Assembly: GCF_002161445.1 (NCBI RefSeq)
Contig: NZ_NFHT01000001.1
Location: forward strand, 248,001 to 312,000
Length of the DNA: 64,000 bases
Direction: 5' to 3'
Origin: Alistipes sp. An66
Lineage (GTDB): Bacteria > Bacteroidota > Bacteroidia > Bacteroidales > Rikenellaceae
Shown: in pieces, positions 33,681 through 41,862 of the stretch
How the letters are laid out: each line of letters starts with the position of its first letter
How positions within the stretch are numbered: position 1 is the stretch's first letter
Program-made: the position numbers and the translations under genes
The notes under the pieces: generated by a model
The model's database searches: none
Told to the model about the DNA's origin: nothing
Seen by the model: only the letters and a program-made list of their open reading frames with translations

Positions 33681-34892
33681 ATGGTGCCGTATCTTTTTGC
33701 CCGCCGCTATCTCTTTTCGCCGCAGTCCCGGTCGGTCGTGAACCTGATTTCGGGATTGAGCGTTGCGGCCGTGGCGATCCCCGTGGCGGCGATGGTGATC
33801 CTGCTGTCGGTTTTCAACGGTTTCGAGTCGCTGGTGAAGTCGATGTATTCGGCCTTCGATGCGGACCTGACGGTGACGCCGCGCCGGGGCCAGACCTTTG
33901 CGGCGGAGTCGCTCGACACGGCGGCGCTGCGACGGATCCCGGGCGTCGGGGCGCTGTCGTTCACGTTGGAGCAGAGCGCGCTGCTGGAACACCGGGGGCG
34001 CCAGGCCACGGCCACGGTCCGGGGCGTCGACGATGCCTACGGCGAGGTTTTCGACCTGTCGGACGCCGTCACGACGGGCGAATGGCGGGTCCGTGTCGGG
34101 GATCTGGAACGCCTGGTCGTGGGTCAGTCGATGGCGTGGATGCTGGGCATCCGGACGCTGGCCGATGCCGACGTGTCGCTCTATGCCGTGCGTCGGGGGA
34201 GTTTTTCGACGCTGCTGCCGATGGACAACTACACGCGCCGCACGGAGCCTGTCGGCGGGGTCTACGTGCTGGACCTCGATACGGAGCGGACCTACGTGCT
34301 GGCGTCGCTGCGTCTGGCGCAGTCTCTGTTCGACGCTCCGGGCGAGGTCTCGGGACTGGTCCTGCGACTGACGCCGGATGCGGACATCGGGCGGACGCGG
34401 CAGGCGGTTTCGGACGCTGCGGGCGCGGATTTCCGGGTCCGCACGCGGGATGAGCTGCGGGCGTCGTTCTACCGGATCATGACCTACGAGAAGTGGGGCA
34501 TCTTTTTCATCGCACTGCTGGTGCTGGTGATCGCGTCGTTCTCGGTGGTGGGTGCGCTGTCGATGCTCATCGTGGAGAAGCGTCGGGACATCGCGACGCT
34601 GCGGGCCCTGGGAGCGGACACGTCGCTGATCCGCACCATCTTCCGGACCGAGGGGCTGCTGATCTGCGGTCTGGGGGCGGCGATCGGGCTGACGCTGGGC
34701 GTTGCGTTGAGTCTCATGCAGCAGCACTTCGGAGTGATCGAAATACCGGCGGATACCTTTCTCACGAAGAGCTATCCGGTCGAATTCCGCCTGTCGGACC
34801 TGTTTGCCGTGGCGCTGGCCTTTTCGGGAGTTGCGGTTCTTCTGGCGAACGTCACGGTCCGCAGCATGATAAAAAACAGGTTTTGCCCATGA
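33681..34892 (+). CDS. ABC transporter permease, LolC/LolE (FtsX) type
   Basis: 403-residue inner-membrane permease. One membrane helix follows the N-terminal LFARRYLFSPQSRSVVNLIS, then a large periplasmic MacB-like domain (residues 50-260) and three C-terminal helices with the FtsX core (FIALLVLVIASFSVVGALSM, then VEKRRDIATLRALGAD). This is the LolC/E pattern, suggesting extraction of lipoproteins from the inner membrane. The ATPase (LolD) gene is not next door. Overlaps the DUF4296 lipoprotein gene by four bases (ATGA). Confidence 0.88.
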   Translation: MVPYLFARRYLFSPQSRSVVNLISGLSVAAVAIPVAAMVILLSVFNGFESLVKSMYSAFDADLTVTPRRGQTFAAESLDTAALRRIPGVGALSFTLEQSALLEHRGRQATATVRGVDDAYGEVFDLSDAVTTGEWRVRVGDLERLVVGQSMAWMLGIRTLADADVSLYAVRRGSFSTLLPMDNYTRRTEPVGGVYVLDLDTERTYVLASLRLAQSLFDAPGEVSGLVLRLTPDADIGRTRQAVSDAAGADFRVRTRDELRASFYRIMTYEKWGIFFIALLVLVIASFSVVGALSMLIVEKRRDIATLRALGADTSLIRTIFRTEGLLICGLGAAIGLTLGVALSLMQQHFGVIEIPADTFLTKSYPVEFRLSDLFAVALAFSGVAVLLANVTVRSMIKNRFCP

Positions 34893-35716
34893 AACGACTT
34901 TTTCGGCTTGCGCTCTGCGGGCTGCTGCTTGCCGGCTTCGGTTGTGCCCGCCACAAGATCATTCCGGACGATGAGCTGGCGATGATCTTCCACGATGCGT
35001 TTCTTACGAACGCCTACCTGGGGACGCAGAACGTCCGCACCGACTCGCTGCGGCTCTACGAACCGATCTTTGCCCGTTACGGTTATACGACGGAGGATGT
35101 GTATTATACGATCGGGAACTTTTCGAAACGGAAGAGCGCCCGGTTGGGCGATGTCGTGGAGCAGGCGATCGACCGTCTGGAATCGGAAGGCAAGGTCTAC
35201 GACCGGGCGGTTGCTGTTCTGGACACGATCGACAACGTGGCGCGGCGGACCTTCACGCGGACGGTGCTTTCGGATACGCTGATCCGGGTTTCGTCGCTTC
35301 GGGATACGTCGAAGCTGCACTTCACGCTGGATGTGGAGCCCGGCGAATACCGTCTTTCGCTGAAATACCGGATCGACTCGCTGGACCGGAACGACCGGGG
35401 TCTGAAAGCGGCGATGTGGCTGGAAAAGCGGGACAGCACGCGCGCAAACAACTATACGGTGACGTTGCGCCGGAACCGGGAGGAGCGTTTCACGCGGAAT
35501 TTCACGACCGATACGACGCACGGCCGGCTGTGCCTTCGTCTGCTGACCTTCGGGGAGAAGCCGCAGCGCCCGTCGCTCACGGTGCGGGATTTGAAGGTGG
35601 AGTTCACGCCTCCGACGGACGTCGCCGTGGATCGTCTCTATGAAAAGCAACTCGATATCCGGATCTTTGCCGATGAATTCTTCCGCGCGGCCCTTCCGCC
35701 GAAGGATAGCCTCTAA
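34889..35716 (+). CDS. DUF4296-domain lipoprotein
   Basis: 275-residue lipoprotein with a clear signal peptide and lipobox (LLLAGFGC, Cys at residue 20). Residues 25-110 form a DUF4296 domain: IIPDDELAMIFHDAFLTNAY, then a YGYTTEDVYYTI-type segment. The remainder is a beta-rich region of unknown role. DUF4296 proteins are restricted to Bacteroidetes and uncharacterised. Translation is probably coupled to the upstream LolC/E-type permease (ATGA overlap), and the small downstream gene begins inside its last 44 bases. Confidence 0.82.
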   Translation: MKRLFRLALCGLLLAGFGCARHKIIPDDELAMIFHDAFLTNAYLGTQNVRTDSLRLYEPIFARYGYTTEDVYYTIGNFSKRKSARLGDVVEQAIDRLESEGKVYDRAVAVLDTIDNVARRTFTRTVLSDTLIRVSSLRDTSKLHFTLDVEPGEYRLSLKYRIDSLDRNDRGLKAAMWLEKRDSTRANNYTVTLRRNREERFTRNFTTDTTHGRLCLRLLTFGEKPQRPSLTVRDLKVEFTPPTDVAVDRLYEKQLDIRIFADEFFRAALPPKDSL

Positions 35717-36026
35717 CCTGCTCTGGACCCCGCAGGGAATTGTCCGGTCGCCGGTCGTGACCTTCTACGATGCGGAGGATGATTTCGTGGTGGAGACGTG
35801 CCCCTGTCCGGACCGGCTTCCGGAGACGGAATTCCATGCGGGACTGCTGGTTGCGGACTTTCCGCCGGATTTCCCGGAGGCCTTCGGACGGCTTCGTGCC
35901 TCGTCGGGGGATCTTCTGACGGAGCTGCCGCATACGGTTGTTCCGGGCGGGGTCTGGGTGGTGCTTTCGGGGCTGGACTACGCCCGGATGCGCCTCACCG
36001 CGGAGTCCCGCATCCAGCGGCTGTAA
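35673..36026 (+). CDS. Small protein resembling an amidohydrolase N-terminal strand domain
   Basis: 117-residue protein overlapping the DUF4296 gene by 44 bases. The pattern RIASNLLWTPQGIVRSPVVTF then TEFHAGLLVADFPPDFPEAF loosely follows the start of amidohydrolase-family proteins, where a small beta domain precedes a GFVNAHCH-type metal site; here the metal-binding HxH is replaced by ADFPPDF, so it cannot be a metallohydrolase. It may be a scavenged structural domain. The ATG at 35673 is chosen; an in-frame ATG 33 bases upstream is possible. The functional call is low-confidence; its existence as a gene is fairly likely. Confidence 0.6.
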   Translation: MNSSARPFRRRIASNLLWTPQGIVRSPVVTFYDAEDDFVVETCPCPDRLPETEFHAGLLVADFPPDFPEAFGRLRASSGDLLTELPHTVVPGGVWVVLSGLDYARMRLTAESRIQRL

Positions 36027-36074
36027 CGCCGCTCCGCCGTTTCCGGGTGGCCCCTCCGATTCCCCGTTTCCTCT

Positions 36075-36106
36075 GATTCCCCGATTCCCCGATTCCCCGA
36101 TTCCCT
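36075..36106. repeat. 8-bp tandem repeat (GATTCCCC) x4
   Basis: Three exact copies of GATTCCCC and a fourth ending in T, in a pyrimidine-rich intergenic stretch (36030-36245) between convergent genes. No gene is seen in the 248-base gap. This is a slippage-prone simple repeat. Confidence 0.85.
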
Positions 36107-36274
36107 CCGTTTCCTTTGCCCCCGTTTCTTCCCGACCTGTTGTTTTTCGCTCCGTTCCCTTTCTCCGCCCTGCCGCACCAGTCTCTTCTTGCCCCCTTTT
36201 TCCCCTTTTCCGTTTCACGGCATCACTCTCTTTCTTCTCCCTCCTGTCCTGATCCCGATTCCGGGTGTGCATGT

Positions 36275-37171
36275 TCAGAGCGGCAGATGCTCCTCGACCG
36301 TGCGCCGGAGGTGGCTGCTGTCGAGGTGGGTGTAGATCTCGGTCGTGAGGATGCTTTCGTGTCCGAGCATCTCCTGCACCTGCCGGATCGAAGCCCCTCC
36401 TTCGAGCAGATGGGTTGCGAACGAGTGGCGGAAGGTGTGGGGGCTGATGCGTTTTTCGATTCCGGCATTCCGCGCAGCCTGTTTGAGGATGGTGAAGACC
36501 ATGACGCGCGTGAGGCGGCTCCCGCGGTTGTTCAGGAAGAGAGCATCCTCGCCGGAACGGGTTTCGGGGCGTTTGTCGAGGTAGCGGTGGACGCGTTCGC
36601 GGGCCGTGGCGCTGATGGGTACGAGCCGCTGTTTGTCGCCTTTTCCGATGACGCGGATGTAGCCCTCGCCGAAGAAGAGATCCTGGATTTTCAGGGATAC
36701 GAGCTCCGAGACGCGCAGTCCGCAGGAGTAGAGGAGTTCGAGCATGGCGCTGTCGCGCAGCCCTTTGACGGAGGAGGTATCGACGGTGGCGATGATGCGG
36801 TCGATCTCGTCGGTCGAGAGGATGTCGGGGAGCTGGCGTCCGAATTTGGGGGACAGGATGAACTCCGCGGGCGAATTTTCGATCTTGTCGGAGATCATCA
36901 GGAAGTTGAAGAAGCTCTTGACGCCGCTCAACGCACGGGCCTGGGAGGTCTTTTCGCGCCCGCGGTCGAAGAGCCAGGCCATGTACCGTTCGATCATCTG
37001 GGGTTCGACCTTCTGCGGGGGGACGTCCCACATGCGGAGGATGAAGTGTGCGAAGGATCGCAGGTCGCGCATGTAGGACTCGACGGAGTTCTGTGCGAGA
37101 CGTTTTTCGAGTTTGATGTAGGTGCGGTAGCGACTTGCCGCAGCCTCCCATTTTTTCGTATTTTCGGCCAT
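36275..37171 (-). CDS. xerD: Site-specific tyrosine recombinase XerD-like
   Basis: 298-residue tyrosine recombinase. An N-terminal SAM-like core-binding domain (residues 1-100) precedes the catalytic domain with Arg in YSCGLRVSEL, Lys in the VIGKGDKQR beta-hairpin, HTFRHSFATHLL (HxxR), LGHESILTTEIYTH (His) and the Tyr nucleophile in EIYTHLD. Length and motifs fit chromosome-dimer resolution by XerC/XerD at dif. Standing alone between housekeeping genes it is unlikely to be a phage integrase, although the phage cassette lies 12 kb away. Confidence 0.9.
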   Translation of the reverse strand: MAENTKKWEAAASRYRTYIKLEKRLAQNSVESYMRDLRSFAHFILRMWDVPPQKVEPQMIERYMAWLFDRGREKTSQARALSGVKSFFNFLMISDKIENSPAEFILSPKFGRQLPDILSTDEIDRIIATVDTSSVKGLRDSAMLELLYSCGLRVSELVSLKIQDLFFGEGYIRVIGKGDKQRLVPISATARERVHRYLDKRPETRSGEDALFLNNRGSRLTRVMVFTILKQAARNAGIEKRISPHTFRHSFATHLLEGGASIRQVQEMLGHESILTTEIYTHLDSSHLRRTVEEHLPL

Positions 37172-37201
37172 TCCGGGCGACGTATAATCGAGGAAATATC
37201 G

Positions 37202-37209
37202 TAACTTTG
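37202..37209 (+). promoter_or_regulatory. -7 element for prmA-recO
   Basis: TAACTTTG, about 32 bases before the prmA ATG, fits TAnnTTTG. On the other strand TACCTTCG (37223-37216) is a one-mismatch candidate that would read towards xerD. Confidence 0.5.
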
Positions 37210-37241
37210 TCGGAACGAAGGTACAAAAATTTTACATAATT

Positions 37242-38072
37242 ATGGATTATATCTCCCTTCAAGTTGAAATCCGCGACGAGGAGCAGGGCGAGATCCTGAC
37301 GGCGGAACTGGCGGACTATCCGTTCGAGAGTTTCGAGACGGAGGGCACGACGCTCAAAGCCTACATTCCGGGCGAACGCCTTGCGTCGTGCAAGCCGGAT
37401 GTCGACGCCCTGCTGGTGCGTTACGGGGTTTCGGGACGTTATATCGCCATCGAGACGCAGAACTGGAACGCCGTGTGGGAGCGTAACTTCCCGGCGGTGG
37501 ATGTCGAGGGGCGGCTCCGGATCCGGGCGCCGTTCCACGACCCGGCGCCGGCCGGGGAGCTCGAGGTGGTGGTGATGCCGAAGATGTCGTTCGGCACGGG
37601 GCATCACGCCACGACGTGGCTGGTATCGCGTGCGGTGCTGGATCTGGGCGTTGCGGGCCGCACGGGACTGGACATGGGCAGCGGCACGGGCGTGCTGTCG
37701 ATCGTGGCCGTGAAGTGCGGGGCGGCGCATGTCGACGCGGTGGACATCGACGACTGGGCGGATGCGAACTGCCGCGAGAACGTGGCGATGAACGGCGTCG
37801 GGGAGCGGATCACGCCGCTGCTGGGCGACGTGCGCCGGATTGCGGGACGGCACTACGACTTCATTCTGGCGAACATCAACCGGAACATTCTGCTGGCGGA
37901 CATGTCCTCCTATGCTGCGGCGCTGACGCCGGGCGGGGATCTGGTGATGAGCGGTTTTCTGGAAGCGGACGTCCCGGCGATCGTCTCGGCGGCTGCGGAG
38001 CTGGGTCTTTCCCTGGTCGGGACGGCCTCGCGGGATGGTTGGATGATGGTCCACGTGCGGAAGTCGGCGTGA
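37242..38072 (+). CDS. prmA: Ribosomal protein L11 methyltransferase
   Basis: 276-residue SAM-dependent enzyme that trimethylates L11. The N-terminal substrate-binding domain (residues 1-110) is followed by a methyltransferase core with motif I LDMGSGTGVLSIVA, preceded by the MSFGTGHHATTW block that marks PrmA, then the ANINRNILL motif. Length is normal for the Bacteroidetes form. Its stop overlaps the GTG start of recO. Confidence 0.95.
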   Translation: MDYISLQVEIRDEEQGEILTAELADYPFESFETEGTTLKAYIPGERLASCKPDVDALLVRYGVSGRYIAIETQNWNAVWERNFPAVDVEGRLRIRAPFHDPAPAGELEVVVMPKMSFGTGHHATTWLVSRAVLDLGVAGRTGLDMGSGTGVLSIVAVKCGAAHVDAVDIDDWADANCRENVAMNGVGERITPLLGDVRRIAGRHYDFILANINRNILLADMSSYAAALTPGGDLVMSGFLEADVPAIVSAAAELGLSLVGTASRDGWMMVHVRKSA

Positions 38073-38794
38073 AAAGCTACAAGGGGCGCGGCATCGTGCT
38101 GCATACGCTCAAATACGGCGACACGTCGCTCGTGGCCTATCTGCTGACGGACGTCGGCGGGCGTCGGAGCTACATGGTGCAGGGGGTCCGGAGCCGGAAC
38201 GGCCACGGATCGAAACTGTCGCTGCTCCAACCGATGTTTCCGGTGGAGTTCGAGGGACTGGAATCTCCGCGGCAGCAGATGGACCGTTTCAAGGAGCTTC
38301 GAGCGGGTTTTCCGCTGCAAAGCCTGCCGTTCGACGTGCGGAAGTCGACGATGGCGCTCTTCATGGCGGAAACGCTTTACCGGCTGGTTCGGGAGAGCGA
38401 GCCGAACGATCCGTTGTTCGAGTTCGTTTGGAACTCCACGGCGGCGCTGGATGCCCTGGAAGAGGGCGTATCGAACTTCCACCTGTGGTTTCTGGCGAAT
38501 TTGAGCCGTCTGCTGGGTTTCCGTCCGGGGAACGACTACCGCCCGGGGTGGTGGTTCGACATCCGGGAGGGACTCTATACGGCGTCGAGCCCGCTGCATC
38601 CGGGGTCGATGACGCCGGATTGCGCGGCGCTGTTGGATCGGATGTTGCATTGTGACGTGCGGCGGCTGGGGGAGATCGAGCTGAACCGGACGCGGCGGTC
38701 GGACTTTTTGAACGCCATGTTGTCCTATTTCGGCTATCATCTGGACGCAATCAGCACAGTTCGTTCGGTGCACATACTACGGGAGGTGTTTTGA
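38069..38794 (+). CDS. recO: DNA repair protein RecO
   Basis: 241-residue protein of the RecFOR recombination-repair pathway that loads RecA onto SSB-coated DNA. The N-terminal OB fold (YKGRGIVLHTLKYGDTSLVA, VQGVRSR) is followed by the helical domain (ETLYRLVRESEPNDPLFEF, LGFRPGNDY). The start is a GTG at 38069 with a GTGA overlap with prmA's stop; no in-frame ATG upstream fits. Cysteines for the zinc site of some RecO proteins are absent. Confidence 0.92.
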   Translation: MKSYKGRGIVLHTLKYGDTSLVAYLLTDVGGRRSYMVQGVRSRNGHGSKLSLLQPMFPVEFEGLESPRQQMDRFKELRAGFPLQSLPFDVRKSTMALFMAETLYRLVRESEPNDPLFEFVWNSTAALDALEEGVSNFHLWFLANLSRLLGFRPGNDYRPGWWFDIREGLYTASSPLHPGSMTPDCAALLDRMLHCDVRRLGEIELNRTRRSDFLNAMLSYFGYHLDAISTVRSVHILREVF

Positions 38795-38827
38795 CGTTCT
38801 GACAATAAGGAAAATAAACGCATCGAC

Positions 38828-39217
38828 ATGAAAAAGGGTATTTTGGCTGTGGTTTTTGCCTTGCTTCTGGGGGTATCCGCTCCGGCCCGGGATCCGGAGC
38901 CTCGTTTCGAGTTGAAACCGGATACGGTACGTCGCACGACGCCGGGCTTTACGCTTCCGGACTCGTTGGCGCACATGTCGCCCTGGAAACCGGATTACCG
39001 GACGATGGAGCCGCTCGGGACGAAGCCGGCGGTTTCGATGACGTCGGTTGTTGTGATCCAGCGGGAGAACCTTCCCTCGCGGGTCACGGTGATCGATAAC
39101 AACACGTTGCGTCTGGGGCCCCATTTCAACCTGTCGAACGGGCAGGCGTGGAACTGGGGATCCTTCCCGAACGCCTACCTCGATGCGCGGACGCTGTCGT
39201 TTCCGATGGCCCGCTGA
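38828..39217 (+). CDS. Small secreted protein of unknown function
   Basis: 129-residue protein with a signal peptide (residues 1-20, LLLGVSAPA). The mature part is Pro/Arg-rich with no recognised domain; its C-terminus (FNLSNGQAWNWGSFPNAYLDARTLSFP, shortened) looks like a single beta-rich segment. It lies 33 bases after recO and is followed by a hairpin terminator, so it may be the last gene of that transcript. I do not recognise a family. Confidence 0.65.
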   Translation: MKKGILAVVFALLLGVSAPARDPEPRFELKPDTVRRTTPGFTLPDSLAHMSPWKPDYRTMEPLGTKPAVSMTSVVVIQRENLPSRVTVIDNNTLRLGPHFNLSNGQAWNWGSFPNAYLDARTLSFPMAR

Positions 39218-39261
39218 CCGTCGGCGGACGAGGAATCCGCCCGAGTACACTTCGTATCGAG

Positions 39262-39290
39262 CCCTGCCGAAGCCGGCGGGGTTTTCTTTT
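39262..39290 (+). terminator. Terminator after the secreted-protein gene
   Basis: An 8-bp stem (CCCTGCCG / CGGCGGGG, one G-T pair) with a 4-base loop, followed by TTTTCTTTTT, in the gap before the porin gene. Confidence 0.7.
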
Positions 39291-39378
39291 TCCCGGCCGG
39301 CAATTTAGGTATTTTCGCGTATTGACGGGCAAGGATGAAATTGCGAATTTTGCGACAGAAAAAACAACCGTTCCATTC

Positions 39379-40467
39379 ATGAAGACGTTTTTTGCGCCTT
39401 TTTTGCCTCTTGTTCTGATGATCGTGCCGTTTCGTATCTTTGCGGAACCGCCGCATCCGTCGGCTCCGGATCCTGTGGTTGCGGATCTCTGCGCGGAGCT
39501 GGACTCTCTGAAAACCCGAACGGCGACGTGGGAGAAGATTCTTGCGGCGCTTCCGAAGATTTCGGGCTACGTGCAGACGGGTTATACCTGGTCGGAGCGT
39601 TCGTCGACGTTCTTCATCAAGCGGGTCCGCCTGAATCTGTCGGGAGCGCTTGCCGAGCGTCTCGACTACCGGATCCAGATCGAGTTCTGCTCGCCGAAGA
39701 TCGTCGATGCCTACCTTCGCTACCGGCCGTTCGAGGCGCTGAATATCCAGCTGGGAGAATACAAACTGCCCTTCTCGATCGAGAATACGGAGTATGTCCC
39801 CCTGAAATACGAATTCATCGAATATCCGCTGTCGCTGCGCCGGCTGATGGGCTTCGACGATCTCTGCGGGCTTTCGGCGACGGGCCGCGACATGGGAGCG
39901 ATGCTCTACGGAGGCTTCTTCAAACGCGGGGATTACAGCATCCTGAACTACAACGTGGGCGTCTTCAACGGCGAGGGTCTGAATGTCAAGGACCTGAACC
40001 GGGCGAAGGACGTGGTTGCGCGCCTGACGTTGAAACCCTTCGCGGGTTTCCAGGTGGCGGCTTCGGGCTATTGGGGCCGCTATGGGGAGCGGAGTCTGGA
40101 ACGGACCCGTTACGGGCTTGGTGCGTGCTATGACCGGGGTCCGGTTGTGCTTCGCTGCGAGTACATCTGCGGCACGACGGGTATGCCGCAGGCGGACGGT
40201 GAACAGGTCGTCGGTCAGCAGAGCGAGGGTTGGTATGCCGTGGGCGGGGTGCGGATTACGCGGAGCCTGCTGGCGGTGGCTCGTTACGACACTTTTCTGG
40301 AAGACCGTTCGGTCGGCGCGACGCGCCAGACGAACTGGACGGCGGGCGTGCTGTGGCAGCCGGTGAAGCACCTGCGCTGCCAGCTCAACTATACTTATGA
40401 GGACTACGCATCCCCGGCCGTTGCAAACGGCAACGTGGTTTCGGTGATGCTGTCCGGCATATTCTGA
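39379..40467 (+). CDS. Phosphate-selective porin (OprP/OprO) family protein
   Basis: 362-residue outer-membrane protein with a signal peptide ending near FAEPP (residue 23). A short coiled segment (CAELDSLKTRTATWEKILAAL) precedes a beta-barrel containing the family's GYVQTGYTWSERSSTFFIKR start. The LDYRIQIEF, LGEYKLPFSIENTEY and RDMGAMLYGGF strands are also typical. It ends with an aromatic residue (LSGIF), as required for barrel insertion. The solute is not necessarily phosphate. It lies 13 bases upstream of a YeiH-type anion transporter, suggesting related substrates. Confidence 0.82.
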   Translation: MKTFFAPFLPLVLMIVPFRIFAEPPHPSAPDPVVADLCAELDSLKTRTATWEKILAALPKISGYVQTGYTWSERSSTFFIKRVRLNLSGALAERLDYRIQIEFCSPKIVDAYLRYRPFEALNIQLGEYKLPFSIENTEYVPLKYEFIEYPLSLRRLMGFDDLCGLSATGRDMGAMLYGGFFKRGDYSILNYNVGVFNGEGLNVKDLNRAKDVVARLTLKPFAGFQVAASGYWGRYGERSLERTRYGLGACYDRGPVVLRCEYICGTTGMPQADGEQVVGQQSEGWYAVGGVRITRSLLAVARYDTFLEDRSVGATRQTNWTAGVLWQPVKHLRCQLNYTYEDYASPAVANGNVVSVMLSGIF

Positions 40468-40480
40468 CACTTGTAAAACG

Positions 40481-41761
40481 ATGAAAAATCTGCTTGAAAA
40501 ACTTCGGGTCGAGGATTGGGTCGTGGTCTGGGTCTCGATCCCGCTGCTGGCGCTTGCCGTGCTGATCCCGGCGGACCTTCCGTCGGTCCCCTCGACGCTG
40601 GTCGGCGAGGTGGCGTGGTACAACATCGCCTATCTGTTCGTGATCGTGCTGGCGGTTCTCTACGTGGGGAGCCTGCTGCTGCGCCGTCCCTTGAAGGGGA
40701 TGCTTCCGTCGTTGGCGGTGGTCTTTGCGCTGTCGCTGCTGGCGCAGGTGGTGGCGAAGATCCCGGCCGTTTCCTACTACGGTTTCGAATCGGTCTTCTT
40801 CTCGGTGCTGTTCGGGCTTCTGGTCCGCAACGTGTGGCGGGTTCCGGCCTGGATGAAGCCGGCGATCCAGGGCGAGTTCTTCATCAAGATCGGCGTGGTG
40901 TGCCTCGGCGCGACGATCCTGTTCAGCGACGTGATGAAATCGGGCGTTTTCGGTCTGTTGCAGGCCGTGCTGGTTGTGGCGGCTGTGTGGTTCTTCGGAT
41001 TCTGGTTTTCGCGGCGGCAGGGCGTGGACGAACGCTCGGCGATGATTCTTTCGAGCGGGGTTTCGATCTGCGGCGTCTCGGCCTGCATCACGGCGGCGCG
41101 GGTTGCCGGGGGTGACGACCGGAAGCTCTCCTACATCGTCTCGCTGGTGCTGATCGTGGTGGTCCCGATGATCTACCTGATGCCGTGGCTGGCCAATTGG
41201 ATCCTCCCGCATCTGTTTGCTCCGGAGGTTGCCGAGGAGGTTGCCGGGGCGTGGATCGGCGGCACGGTCGACACGACTTCGGGCGTTGCGGCTTCGAGCA
41301 TGATCGTCGGCGAGGATGCCAACCGGCATGCCGTGATCATCAAGGCGGCGCAGAACGTGCTGATCGGTGTCGTGGCCTTTTTCATTGCGCTGTACCTCTC
41401 GGCCCGCGGCGGGAAAGGCGGCCAGAAACCCTCGCTGGGAATCGTCTGGGAAAAGTTTCCGAAATTCATTCTGGGCTTCGTGGCGGCGTCGCTGGTGTTC
41501 AGTCTCTTGCAGTCGAATGGCGTCTTCGTGCCGGGCGCGAAGGGCAAATTGCTCGAACCGGGCGTTGCGAAGATGTTTTCGTCGGTCTTCTTCTCGCTGG
41601 CCTTCGTCTGCATCGGCCTTGACACGCGGCTGAAAGAGATCATCTCGAAGGAGAACCGCAACATCCTGCGTGCGTTCCTGACGGCCCAGACCTTCAATAT
41701 CGTGGCGACGTTCCTGATTGCCTGCCTGCTGTTCGGGGTGCTGAAACCGCTCTGGTCGTAG
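40481..41761 (+). CDS. YeiH/UPF0324-family putative sulfate exporter
   Basis: 426-residue inner-membrane protein of about ten helices. Characteristic motifs are the SSGVSICGVSACITAARVAGGDD region and AGAWIGGTVDTTSGVAASSMI, both family signatures. Annotated relatives are called putative sulfate exporters; related proteins respond to taurine or sulfonates, but transport has rarely been demonstrated. It follows the porin gene by 13 bases. No LysR-type regulator, common beside yeiH, is adjacent. Its stop is followed by a G9 run. Confidence 0.86.
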   Translation: MKNLLEKLRVEDWVVVWVSIPLLALAVLIPADLPSVPSTLVGEVAWYNIAYLFVIVLAVLYVGSLLLRRPLKGMLPSLAVVFALSLLAQVVAKIPAVSYYGFESVFFSVLFGLLVRNVWRVPAWMKPAIQGEFFIKIGVVCLGATILFSDVMKSGVFGLLQAVLVVAAVWFFGFWFSRRQGVDERSAMILSSGVSICGVSACITAARVAGGDDRKLSYIVSLVLIVVVPMIYLMPWLANWILPHLFAPEVAEEVAGAWIGGTVDTTSGVAASSMIVGEDANRHAVIIKAAQNVLIGVVAFFIALYLSARGGKGGQKPSLGIVWEKFPKFILGFVAASLVFSLLQSNGVFVPGAKGKLLEPGVAKMFSSVFFSLAFVCIGLDTRLKEIISKENRNILRAFLTAQTFNIVATFLIACLLFGVLKPLWS

Positions 41762-41772
41762 GAGAAGAGAGA

Positions 41773-41781
41773 GGGGGGGGG
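41773..41781. repeat. G9 homopolymer behind the YeiH-type gene
   Basis: Exactly nine G residues beginning 11 bases after the stop codon, inside a GAGAGAGG context. One of four such runs in the window. Confidence 0.9.
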
Positions 41782-41862
41782 AGATTTTTCGGAAAAATGC
41801 TGTTGCGGATACGAAATGTCTTGCAAAAAGCGTTTCATGTGAGAAAACCTGACCCTCTGACC

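Noticed and set aside
36275-37171. Xer recombinase as the integrase of the phage cassette
   Set aside because: It lies 12 kb away among housekeeping genes on the opposite side of many intact genes and has typical chromosomal XerD length and motifs.
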